Below the pieces are notes generated by a model, which saw nothing but the letters and a program-made list of their open reading frames with translations, did not search any database and was not told the DNA's origin. Position numbers and translations under genes: made by a program. Positions 1-10,688 of a stretch of 36,852 bases of DNA are shown here, piece after piece; positions within the stretch are counted from its first letter, which is position 1, and each line of letters begins with the position of its first letter. The DNA is from Candidatus Altimarinota bacterium (lineage in GTDB: Bacteria > Patescibacteriota > Gracilibacteria > BD1-5 > UBA6164). The DNA lies in NCBI GenBank assembly GCA_028696815.1, contig JAQVGG010000012.1, forward strand, positions 1 to 36,852, given 5' to 3'.

Positions 1-135
1 AAAGAAAATAAATTTGATTTAGCCTCAAAAGAAATTACACTTTTAAATAATAATTATCTAGATCAATTCTATGAATTTCTAGATTCTAGTAAAAGTGGTC
101 CGATTTGAAACGGGACGATAGATTTTAAAAATTAA
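1..135 (+). CDS. C-terminal fragment of an unidentified protein
   Basis: The left edge cuts this gene; 44 codons remain, ending in TAA at 133-135. The visible tail is polar, with an in-frame TGA that must be glycine (PIGNGTIDFKN at the end). I do not recognise the family. The frame is supported by its continuity across the TGA and by the intergenic gap that follows it. It could be any soluble protein; only the C-terminus is seen. Confidence 0.55.
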
Positions 136-192
136 TTTTTATTTATTAACAATTTAATTATACTTAAAATGTATATTTTTTAATTTATTTTT

Positions 193-1413
193 ATGAAAAA
201 AATTTTTATCTTTATTATATTACTTTTTATTTCAAAACAATCTTTTGCTATCGATTATTCTTGTTTTGAAAATACTTGAATAATAAATAATCCGGAAAAT
301 AAAACAATAAAAGTAATTACTGATAGTATAAATAATTATTATTTTCAAAAAGATATTTTATTGAATTATAAAATAGTAAAACAAAATTTAGAGAAAAAAT
401 ATTTTAAATTTTTTATAGATTGAAAATCATATTCAATCTATAACTATGATTTTAATCAATATGAAAACAAAAAAGAAATCATTATTAAATTTGAAAAAAC
501 ATTAAATAAAAACACCTTTAATTATTCATTTTATACAAATAATTACAATTATTTTTTTGAAATATCAAATGATAATATTAATTGGTTTAGAATAGAAGAT
601 GATATTAAAAATTATAATTTAGATTATTTAAAAATAGTTTTTGATAATAAAAATCTAAAAAATACATCAATTTATGAATTAAGTTTTTTTGAAAAATTAA
701 ATAATAATGAGATACTTATAAATAGTTTATTTAATAGTGATATTATTGTTTATAATAGTTATGTTTGTGATGATAACGAATTATCAAAATTAATACAAAA
801 AACAAAAAAAACACAATATTTTCCTATAGATATTAATACAAAAACATATAATTTAACTTTAAATAAAAATCTAAACTATAATCCAAATCATATAATTAAT
901 TATTTAAATAAAGATACTGATTGAGATTGAATACCTGATAATAATGATAATTGTCCTAATCATTTTAATCCTGAACAACTTGATTCAACAGCAAATTGAA
1001 TATGAGATGTTTGTAGCGATGATGATAAAGATGGGTTTTTATGACATTTGGATAATTGTACAACAATTTACAATCCAGATCAACTTGATGAAAATAAAAA
1101 TTGAGTATGAGATGCTTGTGAGATAGATATTGATTTAGATTGAATACCTGATAGTATTGATAACTGTTCTTTAATTTATAATCCAGAACAGTTTGATAGT
1201 GATTTTGATTGAGTTTGAGATATCTGTGATAATTGTATAGAAAAATACAATCCCAATCAGAAAGATATTGATAAAGACTCTATTTGAGATGCTTGCGATG
1301 AGAAAGATGATAGATATATAGAATCTAATTCAAACTTTTTTATATGATTACTTATTTTTATTACTGCTGTATTTTTCTTGTGAATATATATGACAATTAG
1401 AAAACTAAAATAA
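193..1413 (+). CDS. Secreted, membrane-anchored thrombospondin type 3 repeat protein
   Basis: 406 residues under code 25. An N-terminal signal peptide (MKKIFIFIILLF...SFA) is followed by a long Asn/Tyr/Lys-rich extracellular region of unknown fold. From about residue 240 there are four to five thrombospondin type 3 calcium-binding repeats, such as DTDGDGIPDNNDNCP and NGVGDACEIDIDLDGIPD. One hydrophobic helix near the C-terminus (FFIGLLIFITAVFFLGIY) and a short basic tail follow. The glycines of the calcium loops are mostly TGA codons, which strongly supports the recoding. The family normally forms a rigid Ca2+-dependent stalk or wire, so I infer a surface-anchored structural or adhesive protein. 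The start is the ATG directly before the signal peptide. The next gene follows after 36 bases, probably in the same operon. Confidence 0.85.
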
Positions 1414-1449
1414 TTATAAATTTTTATCTTATCTTTTAATAATAAAGTT

Positions 1450-4386
1450 ATGTTCAAATTACTTAATAGATTTGCATGGTTTATATCACTATCATTTTGA
1501 TTTATAATTGCTTTAATTATTATATGAACAAATTCATATAGTTTATGAGGAGAGGAAGTATTTTTTTCTGGTATGTTGTGACTAATATTTTGATTTATAA
1601 TTAAAAAACTTTTTCTTTCTAAATCATATATAGAATCTAGATTAGAGTTTTTTGCTGAAGCTTTAAATAAAAATCCTAATAAAGTGAAAATAAAAAATGA
1701 AGAAAAAAATGAAACACCAGAAGTTGAATTTGTAGAACAAACTCAAGATTTTGAAGAAACAAATGAATATATAAGTAAAGATATGGAATCAAAAGAAAAA
1801 ATACAAAAAGTACAAAAAAATAAAAAACCTTCTAAATTAGCACTATACATAAAACAATTTTTTGCAGAAAATTTGCTTGCAAAACTAGGTTGAATACTTG
1901 TATTTTTATGAGTTTTATTTTTACTGAGTTTAGTATACTCTGCTATATGACCAGTTTGAAAACTTATTATATGATTTAGTATCTGATTTTTTGTTTACTT
2001 TGTTTGAGTATGGTTAGATAAAAAGAAACTTGAAAATGAAGCAAGAGTATTACTAGGAATAGCAATACTTATAAACTATTTAGTTATACTTTGAGGAAGA
2101 TATTTGATATGAGACAACGTAGATAATTCTTACTTGCAAATTTGAACAACATTTTTATTTTTAATTTTTAATACTGTTTTTGCAGTTGTAACATCTTTAT
2201 TATATAAATCAAGAACTCTTCTATTATTTTCATTTATATTTGCTTTTTTAAATCCACTACTTATTTGATGAAGCTCTGATAATCCTTATACATTATCTGG
2301 ATACAGCTTAATAGTATCTTTTGGATGACTATATTTATGAACAAAACACAAAGATATATTACTTACTTTATGAGTATTTATACTTTGAAATTTATTATTT
2401 TTAATAGCTCCATATAGTAGTGATTTACACTGGATTATTAAATTAGCATCAAGTGCTATTTTATCTATTTCAAGTATACTGGCAATATACAATATAAATT
2501 CAAAAAAATTATCACTTGCTTTTTGATTGTCTTATGTATTTTTAATTATACTACTTTGAACTTGAGATAATTATTTAAAAGAAACTACAAGTTTTGTCTC
2601 GTATATGATAGCAATACTAGTTTACTTTGGATTATGAATTTACTATTTTATAAAAACAAGTTTTAACTCAGTCATTTATATATTATTATTGCCTATATTT
2701 ATAATTTTAGGTTTATGTTATACTTCCCTTCTTTTAAGCATACCGTTAACTTTGGCTATAATCGTTCTTGCATATCTTATATGATTTAATTTTGCACAAA
2801 ATAAATTTCCAAGTTTTTTAAAATATACATTTTTTGTTATACTTTGAATTTTTATCATATTAACTAATTCATATTTAAGTATTGAAAAAATAGTACTTGA
2901 ACTTCCTAGTTTTATAACTGTTTTAGTAGTTTCATTTGTATTTATATTTACATCATACTATTTAAGTACAAAAAAGGATTTAGAGTATTTATATAGTATT
3001 GGAACTATATGATGAATATTTACTCTTGCTCCCATATTAGTTACAAAATTAACTCCTAGTACTACATCTTTCTATTTATCTATTTTCTCTCTATTGTTAT
3101 TTTCAATATTAAACTGGATTCTACCTTATATAAATAGAAATTTAATTGAAAAATCTAGTAACTTAAAAAACCTTGTAATTTGAATTATAGCTTGAGTATT
3201 ATTTTTATGATTTGAAATATATAATTATTGAACACTGTACTTTCCTTGAATAAGTCTAGGGTATGCATTTTTATGATTAGCAATTGTATATTTTGTATTA
3301 GCATACTTCATGATAAACAAGATTTGAGTAGAAAATATTAAAAAAGAAGAAACAAGTAAAAACGCTATATATACATATTTATGAGTAACCATATCACTTT
3401 TTTCACTTGCTATAGCATATATATTCTCAGGATATGAGGCTGTAATAAGTGCTATCTGGTTGTTTGAAGCTAGTTTACTATTTTATTTCTACAATAAAAC
3501 AAGTGAAAATAAAATTGCGACAGCTTGAATCATACTTTTTGCCATTTGAGTATCAAAATTATATAATCTTATACCATTAGTTGAAACTAGAGACTTTGTA
3601 TTTTTAATACCTTTTGCAATTATCTTTATATCACTTGTTTTAAATATAAAATTTGTTAGCTCTAAAAAACTAGAGTGAATTAATTTAATACATGATATAT
3701 TACATATATTATGAATATGAATTTTATGAGTTTTACTTTTAAAAATTATTCCTAGTACAGGTCATGGTTGGAGTACACTTTGAATCTCAGTATTTTTAAG
3801 TTTTATAGCAACAGTTTATGCATATTTCAACTCAATGACATTAAAATACTTTTTCATAGTAATTTTTACAATTTTTTGAATGTATCAAATATGATGATTT
3901 GAAGGGGTAGTAAATAAATTAGACAGAGATAGTTTAAGTAATTTGATTATATTACAATATACTTCAACTATTCTACTTTGATATATAGCATATGTTTGGA
4001 ATAAACTAAATAGTGATACTGTAGTTAAAAATATACTTAATATTATATTTTCAATATACATTATTATAATTACTTCTTTATATATATATGATATATTTGA
4101 TACTACCTTTGCGGTAACTATTTATTGGTGATTAGCTGCTTCAATAATACTTTTCTATGGTATATGAAAAGATATCATAAAACTTAGAACTATATGACTA
4201 TACCTAATAATTTTAACTTCTATGAAAATATTTGGATATGATATATGGTATGGTATAGAAGATGCTGTTTCTAGAGTAGTTGCTCTTATAGTTATATGAA
4301 CACTTTTCATAATAATTTCAACTAGATATACTAAAAAATACGGAAATAATATATCATGAGAATTTAATATAAATAACCTAAAATAA
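1450..4386 (+). CDS. DUF2339-like giant polytopic membrane protein
   Basis: 978 residues. Two N-terminal membrane segments (about 10-30 and 42-55) are followed by a highly charged Lys/Glu linker (about 79-135). The remainder is well over twenty consecutive hydrophobic segments with almost no long loops. This architecture, with a charged linker and then a continuous run of helices including a NPLLIGGSSDNP-type loop, matches the DUF2339 predicted membrane protein family, whose function is unknown. In other bacteria the family is often near cell-envelope genes. It is preceded by the thrombospondin-type protein and followed by the aminopeptidase with only two bases between, so the three are likely co-transcribed. 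The family call rests on architecture and is inference. Confidence 0.7.
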
Positions 4387-4388
4387 TT

Positions 4389-5480
4389 ATGTTAAAGATA
4401 ATCTATACAGATTCTGATAAATCAGGAACTAATAGAAATTTTTATTATTTGCTATGATTTCAACCAAGTTTATGAATTATAATTTATTCTAAAAATAAAG
4501 TACATATTTTTCTTGATTGAAGATATATAGGCAAGAAAGATAGCATTGATATAGAAAAATTAAAAGAAAGATTATGAAATAATGATTTAGAAATTAATTT
4601 TATAAAACTTACAAAAGAGTATATAAAAGATATAAAAGATATTTGCAAAAAACACAAAAAGATATGATTAGAGAAAACAATTCCCTACTTTTTCTATGAA
4701 GAAATAAAAAACACTTTAAAAGATACAAAATTTATTTTTAAAGATAATGCGTTTAGTAAACAAAGAATTATAAAAGATTTAGAGGAAATCAAGTACATAA
4801 AAAAAGCAATAAATATAATAGATAAAGTTTATCTAGAAATAGAAAAATTAAATAAAACTTGAAAAATTATCTGAAAAACAGAATTAGAATTAAGATCATT
4901 TATCATACAAAAGATATTTGAGTTTTGAGGTGAATGAGAAAGCTTTGAGACTATTGTTGCATTTTGAATAAACTCTGCTATTCCTCATCATACAACCTGA
5001 AATACAAAAATATGAAATGGACCATTACTTATAGATATGTGAGCTTTATATAAATGATATGCTTCTGATTTTACTAGAACATTTTGGGTATGAACTATTC
5101 CAAAAAATAAATTTAATAAAAATTTTAAACTATACAAAGAATTTATAGATATTTACGAAATAGTTAAGTTATCATATATTGAAGCTTTAAAAACTGCAAA
5201 TATATGAACTAAGACTAAAGATATAGATATAACTGCTAGAAAAGTAATTACCTATGCATGATATGGTGAATATTTCTCACATAGCACATGACATGGTATA
5301 TGACTTGATGTACATGAATTACCTAGCGTAAACAAAAATTCTAAAGAAAAAATCAAATCTTGATTTGTATTTACAATAGAGCCATGAATTTACTTACCTA
5401 AAAAATTTTGAATAAGACTTGAAAATATAGTTATATGTGATAAAAAATGATGAAAATCATATAGTAAAGTAAAAATATAA
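4389..5480 (+). CDS. pepP: M24 family metallopeptidase, Xaa-Pro aminopeptidase-like
   Basis: 363 residues. An N-terminal creatinase-like domain (about 1-130) precedes a C-terminal pita-bread M24 domain. All five metal ligands are visible with family spacing: Asp216 in LLIDMG, Asp227 in SDFTRTFW, His302 in STGHGIGLDVHE, Glu331 in TIEPG and Glu345 in IRLEN. The enzyme class removes an N-terminal residue before proline, using two divalent metal ions in the cytoplasm, so a role in peptide scavenging is expected. Methionine aminopeptidase is less likely given the N-terminal domain and length. The ATG lies two bases after the stop of the upstream membrane-protein gene. The gene ends in a strong terminator that overlaps its TAA. 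Confidence 0.88.
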
Positions 5481-5514
5481 AAAAGATTTGTCATAAATAT
5501 GACAAATCTTTTTT
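5479..5514 (+). terminator. Bidirectional Rho-independent terminator
   Basis: A perfect 16-bp stem (5479-5494 with 5499-5514), loop AAAT, runs of A and T on the two sides. It separates the converging aminopeptidase and acetate-CoA ligase genes and overlaps the ends of both stop codons. Confidence 0.9.
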
Positions 5515-7624
5515 ATATGTAAAACTTAGCATCTACAATTACTGATTCCTTATCATCTGAAAATATAGGATTTATATCAATTTCAATTATTTCTTCAAAA
5601 GTATTAAACACATATTGTAGTTTATAAATTGTATCTATAAGTGAATCAAAATTAATTCATTTTTGTCACCTAGCTCATTCAAGTATGGGATATCACTTTA
5701 ATTCTCTAAACATTTCTCTTATTTTTCTTTTGCTTACAAGTCATATAGCTCTAGTTACATCTTCATACACATTTACAAATATTCATCACATACCAACTAT
5801 AAGTATATCTCAAAAACTAACATCTCTCTTAAATCAAACAAATATTTCTTGTGTTGAATCAGTTTTTTCTATCATTTTACAAAATGTAACTCATAATATA
5901 AGTGCATCTTTTTTATGTTTTTGCACATTTTTAATTATTGATTTATAAGCATCAATTGCTTCTTCTTTTGATTTAATATTTAAAATAACTCATCATACAT
6001 CTGTTTTATGAGCTATATCTGGAGAAGAAATTCTAGCTACAAGTTTAGATCATCAGAAATTATCATAAACTCATGAAATTTCTTCTACATTTTTCACTAA
6101 TATTTCATCTAAAAAGTTTATATTAAAAGTTTTAAAAATTTCTCATGTAAGATAATTATTGCACAAAGATATTTCGTCTTTTATTTTACTTTTAATATTA
6201 TTTATTATATCTTCAGATGGTAAACTTATTTCATCTAATGTTTCTTCTTTTTGTAAACTCCATCTCTTTTGTTTTATAAGTTCACTATATGCTAATATTG
6301 CTTTTTTAGGATAATCATATTCTAAAATTCAAGCATTAGATAAAATTTCTCTTCATTTTTGTACAGCTTCTCATCACATAAATGATACCATGATAAATTC
6401 ACATGGATTCTTTATTTTAAAATCAATTATTATATTTGCTATATTTTCAACATCTGTAATCACTTGAGCAGTTAATAAAATCAAAATTGCTCTTTTTTTA
6501 TTTAATTTAGACAGATTATTTAACACCTGAGCATAAGTTTTTGATGTCGCATCTCATATAATATCTATAGGATTTTTAACAGAAGCAGCATCTGGTAATC
6601 CAGTTTTTAATACATCTTTTTCTTCTTGAGTAAACTCACTAAGTACAACATTATTAAAATCAACATGATCCGTAGCCATAACTCATGGTCATCAAGCATT
6701 TGTTATTATAACTAGCTCTTCAGGTATATCACATATATGAGATCTTGAAAATATATGACTCCATAAGAAAAAATCTTCTAGTGATTGTGTATAATGGATT
6801 CATGCATTTTTAAATGCAGTTTCAAGTATTTCTTTTTGAGATGATAGAGCTCATGTATGAGAAGAAGCTGCTAAACTTCATTTGTCAGATATACCAGACT
6901 TAACAAGTACAATAGGTTTTTTCTTTGATAAGTTTTTAGTTATGTTAAGAAATCTTTCTCAATCGTCTATACTTTCTAAATACAAAGATATAACGCTAGT
7001 TTTAGGATCATTTTCTAGTTCAATAAGTAAATCATTTTCATTTATTCAAGCTTTATTTCACATAGATATCATTTTAGAAAATCACATATTTCTTGATAAT
7101 GCCCAATCTGTTAAAGCAACTGCCATCGCTCAGCTTTGCGATACCATAGCTATATTTTCACAAATTCATCCAACACAAGCAGAAAGAGTTTTTGTTCAAA
7201 AACTCAAATTAAGATTTTTTGAAGTATCAACATATCATAAACAATTTGGTCAAAGTAAAGAAATATTGTACTTTTTTGATATTTCAATTAATTTATTTTC
7301 TGAATCCATATCTCATATCTCTTTAAATCATGCTGATATTACAACAACTCTTTTAATTCATTTTTTTCAACAGTCTTCTAAACTTGTTTGTACAAACTGT
7401 GCAGGAATTGCTATCACTGCTATATCTGGAACAGTTGGTAAAGATATAATATCTTTGTAAAATTTCACTCAATTGTACTCTCAACCTTTAGGGTTTACTC
7501 CAAACTTTTCTCACAAAAATAAATCCAAATTTTTTACCAAACTATTTCATATTTTTCACTCTACTTCTGAAGCTCAAATTATAACTACAGATGAAACTTC
7601 AAAAAAATTTAAATTACTTTTCAT
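5513..7624 (-). CDS. acdA: Acetate--CoA ligase (ADP-forming), fused alpha-beta type
   Basis: 703 residues, the usual size for the single-chain enzyme. Domains in order are a CoA-binding Rossmann fold (about 1-130, VVIIGASEVEGKIGNSL), a succinyl-CoA-synthetase-like flavodoxin fold (about 150-450) carrying the phosphohistidine site SLAASSHTGAL (His256), and a C-terminal ATP-grasp domain (about 480-700, VARISSPDIAHKTDVGG). It converts acetyl-CoA, ADP and phosphate to acetate, CoA and ATP, a substrate-level phosphorylation step typical of fermenters. The specific acyl substrate cannot be read from the sequence. It is the last gene of an apparent recX-ygjP-acd operon, 10 bases after the peptidase gene. 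Most conserved glycines are TGA. Confidence 0.9.
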
Positions 7625-7634
7625 ATAAAAATTA

Positions 7635-8159
7635 TTATCAAATTAAACTTCAATGCTTTTTTAACCATTTTTCACATTCTTTATAATCTGGCATCATATA
7701 TTCTACTTCACTCCAAAACTTTTTAGAATGATTCATATGTTTTAAATGTGCTAGTTCATGGACTATTACATAATCAATTACTTTTGGTGTTGTAAGTATA
7801 AGCCTATAAGAAAAGTTTAAACATTTTTTACTGGTACAGCTTCCCCATCTAGTTTTTGCACTTGTGATTTTTATAGTATTGTACTTCAATCAAAATTTTT
7901 CAGATAATTCTTTAGCTTTGGGTATTATATAGTCTTTAGCTTTTTGTTTTAACTCAAGTATTTGCGTACTTGTATATATAACTTTATTTTTATCTTGTTC
8001 CAATTTTGATTTAATCCAGTCTATGTGTTTATTTACAAATGATTTGATTGTAGCTTCAAAAACAAAAATCGGAGCCTTTACTATAACTTCACCATTTCTT
8101 ACCTGTAAACTTAAGGTTTTACGAAAAGACTTTTTTACTTTGTATTCTATCTTATTCAT
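7635..8159 (-). CDS. YgjP-like (SprT/DUF45) zinc metallopeptidase
   Basis: 174 residues. The C-terminal half holds the family signature: TKITSAKTRWGSC-type segment (ITSAKTRWGSCTSKK), then VIVHELAHLKHMNHSKKFW with the HELAH zinc site at residues 134-138 and a third His/neighbouring residues downstream (NHSKKFW). YgjP-type proteins are minimal gluzincin-like metallopeptidases with poorly known substrates. The frame passes through an internal TGA after residue 89 (SEKFGLKYN) and another near the end; it stops at TAA 7635-7637. Under the standard code it would appear as two ORFs. It sits 8 bases after recX and 10 before acd, so is likely co-transcribed. Confidence 0.88.
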
Positions 8160-8167
8160 AATATTTT

Positions 8168-8785
8168 TTAACTTCTATCAATTATTTTTTTAATATCATT
8201 ATATGAAAATCATTTTCTAAGCAACTTTTCTATAACTTTATTTTTTTCATATTTTCAATTTAATTTTTCATACTCAAAGTTGATTTGCTCTAATTCTCAA
8301 TCTAAAAAAGCTTCCTTAAGTAAGCTTTCTACTAATATTTTATCCTCATCTCTTTCTATTAACTTCTGTTTTATATATAGCCTAGATTTTCATTTTGATT
8401 TATATAAATTTATCTGTTTTCTTATATAATCTCTTGTTAACAAGCTTTCTCATTCAGATAAAAATTCATCTTGTAACAACTCATCAATCATCTCGTTACT
8501 AAAAAGCTTCTCTCTTAATTTTTGCTTTATGTAATTTAGATTTTTATTCTTTGCTATATAGCTTTTTATTTTTGATCTTAAAACTTCTTTTTCTTGTATA
8601 ATATTTTTTAGTTTTTCTTCTAATATATAATTTATCTCTTCATCATTTATTCAACCATAGATTTTTCACTTTTTAGAATCAGGTCAAAACTTTTGTTTTA
8701 ACTTGTTTTCAAGTTTTTTTATTGATGGATAATACCTAAGATAATACCAAATCGCATAATCAATTATTTTTTGTGAAATTTTCAT
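8168..8785 (-). CDS. recX: RecX-family regulatory protein
   Basis: 205 residues, all helical and rich in Lys/Glu. The N-terminus AIWYYLRYYPSIKKLENKL matches the first RecX three-helix repeat. A middle repeat contains LTRDYIRKQINLYKSKGKS, and the C-terminus VIEKLLRKGFSYNDIKKII matches the last repeat. RecX proteins bind RecA filaments and inhibit or modulate recombinase activity. No recA is visible in the window. It heads a small minus-strand operon. The ATG is at the edge of a long inverted repeat that may terminate the gene upstream. The family call rests on helical-repeat similarity, so it is good but not certain. Confidence 0.78.
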
Positions 8786-8787
8786 TT

Positions 8788-8840
8788 TGAAATAAATAAA
8801 AAATAGCTACTTGAATTATAGCTATTTTTTATTTATTTCA
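8788..8840. terminator. Long perfect inverted repeat / terminator
   Basis: A perfect 22-bp stem (8788-8809 with 8819-8840) and 9-base loop, containing A6/T6 tracts on either side. It lies between the stop of the Kazal/FnIII gene and the start of recX, so it probably terminates the former and insulates the latter. Confidence 0.75.
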
Positions 8841-8842
8841 AA

Positions 8843-9673
8843 TTAGTAATTATTAAATATTTCTTCTAATTCAGATAAACCATTATCATAGTTATCTAGT
8901 TTTACCTGTAATTTATCTACAAAATAATTTACTAGTGCTTGTAATTTAGGATTTTTTTCTCAAACAGCCTTAAGTTTAGATATTACATCTTCTATAACTA
9001 CTATTCTTTTTTCTGTAGTAGTATATTTTTGCTCTATTTTTAATATAAAATTTAATATTACTTTATCAGCCTTTACTCTTAATGTATAACTTAAATTATA
9101 AGTATTTGTATAAGTATTATTTATTGTAGTAGATTCTCAACATTCTCAACTATATAAATATTTAGCTCAAGCAGCATTTAACATACATTTATTTGAATAA
9201 GTCTTTTTAGCTCAATCTTTTTCTCCACACATTGGAGCATATTCCATAGTACAAACAGTAACTTGTTGTTCAGATTTTTCTACATATATTTTTACCACAT
9301 TACTACAATATCTATTATTTTCTGAAGTAATAGCACAAACTCTGTAATAAGAAGTTCAGACTTTAGGACTATAATCAACAAAATCCAATTTATTTATATC
9401 TGATTCAACTTTTATATATCAATCATCTGGGTAAACAGGATTATCATTTGTTTGAGATCTAACTACTTTATAATACTTAAATCATTCATTTTTCTCAAAC
9501 TTAGTCCAAGATATAAATACATCTCCATTTTCATAATAAGCATCAAAATCAATACTTCAATAAATAGGAGTATTATATCAACCACTCGAAGAACTAGTAC
9601 CAGTAGCATAAGCTATAGAAACAAGTAATAACACAGATAATGTTACAGATAATATTTTAATTATATATTTCAT
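8843..9673 (-). CDS. Secreted protein with fibronectin-III-like and Kazal-type domains
   Basis: 276 residues. It has a clear signal peptide (MKYIIKILSVTLSVLLLVSIAYA). A fibronectin type III-like domain spans about 40-135 (YYENGDVFISWTKFE, YYRVCAITSENN). A Kazal-like cysteine module spans about 145-185: VCTMEYAPMCGEKDG, then YSNKCMLNAAGAKYLYSGEC, the classic C-x-PVCG-Y-N-C spacing. The C-terminal 80 residues are helical with possible coiled coil. Kazal modules usually inhibit serine proteases by presenting a loop; FnIII domains mediate adhesion. I infer an extracellular protease-inhibitory or host-contact protein. Two cysteines outside the Kazal core (VCAITSENNRYC) may form an extra disulfide. 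It is followed by a strong inverted-repeat terminator. Confidence 0.82.
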
Positions 9674-9786
9674 AAGACAAATAATTAAAAAATAAAACAA
9701 TACTATTTTACAAAAAAATTATAATAAATCAAATGAATAAAAATTTTGAAAAATTTATTTTTATTTATATTATGTACAATTATTAA
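9674..9786. other. AT-rich intergenic gap with a small hairpin
   Basis: Between two minus-strand genes. An A/T-only stem around 9737-9765 could be a weak terminator for rsmA. Nothing else is visible. Confidence 0.35.
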
Positions 9787-10611
9787 TTATAACTTCTTTA
9801 CTAATTTTATCCAATTTTTTATATCTAAATCCTCCCCTCTAATATCTTCATCAATTCACAATTCTCTAAATACAAATGAAACACTTTCTTTATCAAATCA
9901 ACTTGTCACAAAATTTTTAAATAGTTTTTTTCTAGGTTCTTTAAATCATTTTTTTATCAAATCTAAAAATTTTTTATCATCTATATCACTGTATAAATCA
10001 TGTTTTTCAAAAAGTAACACACTCGATTCTACTTTTGGAGCTGGTACAAAATTTTGCTTTCACACAAAAAGCACTTCTTGTACAAAACATTGTTTAGCTA
10101 CAAATAAACTCAAAACTGAACTTTTCATTTTTCACTTTTCACTTTTCACTCATTTAAGTATCTTATCCCCTACATCTTTTTGCATCAAAATAAGCATTTT
10201 ATCAGGAGTATTTTTTACATCATATAAAAAATGCCTAAGTATTGGGGATGTTATATAGTAAGGAATATTTGCAATAACAGAATACTCTTTAAATTTTGGT
10301 TCAAACTTTAAAATATTTTCATTTCTTAATTCAAAATCTACGTCTTTTATCTTTAAATCATTATCTTTAATTCTAGATTCAAGAACTTTTATCATGTCTT
10401 TATCTAACTCAATTAGTACCAATGATTTTGGTTTTTTATCCAATAATTTTTCTGTTAATGCCCCATATCAAGGTCATACTTCAACTATGTTTTCTCAAGC
10501 TACTTCTACAGAATTGGCAATTTCTTCTATTATCTTTTCGTTTACCAAAAAGTTTTGTCCTAAAGATTTTTTTGCCTTTATATTGTACCTCTTAAGTATC
10601 TCTAAATTCAT
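9787..10611 (-). CDS. rsmA: 16S rRNA (adenine1518-N6/adenine1519-N6)-dimethyltransferase
   Basis: 274 residues, the usual KsgA length. It begins AKKSLGQNFLVNEKII, the conserved KsgA N-terminus, followed by the SAM-binding motif VEVGPGYGALTEKLL. Motif IV is NIPYYITSPILRHF, and PAPKVESSVLLF matches the conserved pre-C-terminal segment. It dimethylates two adjacent adenines in the 3' hairpin of 16S rRNA during 30S maturation. Between the KDVGDKIL and SVLSLF segments, a Lys-rich stretch (KGVKSEKGKMKS) replaces the normal KPGSKDYGRL-type loop. Its DNA is a period-7 repeat (10131-10150). Start and stop fit the family ends. Confidence 0.93.
10131..10150. repeat. Heptanucleotide repeat inside rsmA
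   Basis: Almost three copies of the 7-base unit TTCACTT in tandem, with a degenerate flanking copy. It encodes a Lys-rich surface loop of RsmA. The period is the same as that of the intergenic repeats elsewhere in the window. Confidence 0.8.
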
Positions 10612-10688
10612 ATTTACTTACATAAAAAAAAATATATAATGCATATATAATAATTAAAACTTTAAAATAAAAAAATAATTATTTTTTA

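Noticed and set aside
6882-7460. A plus-strand open frame of 192 codons
   Set aside because: It is antisense to the acetate-CoA ligase, which has all domain motifs in one frame under code 25.
7635-8159. Two separate genes or a nonsense mutation in the YgjP-like peptidase
   Set aside because: The break is an in-frame TGA; the combined protein has the expected family length and motifs.
9746-10258. A plus-strand open frame of 170 codons
   Set aside because: It is antisense to rsmA, whose motifs are unmistakable; its composition (Phe/Ser/Asn-rich) is a shadow.
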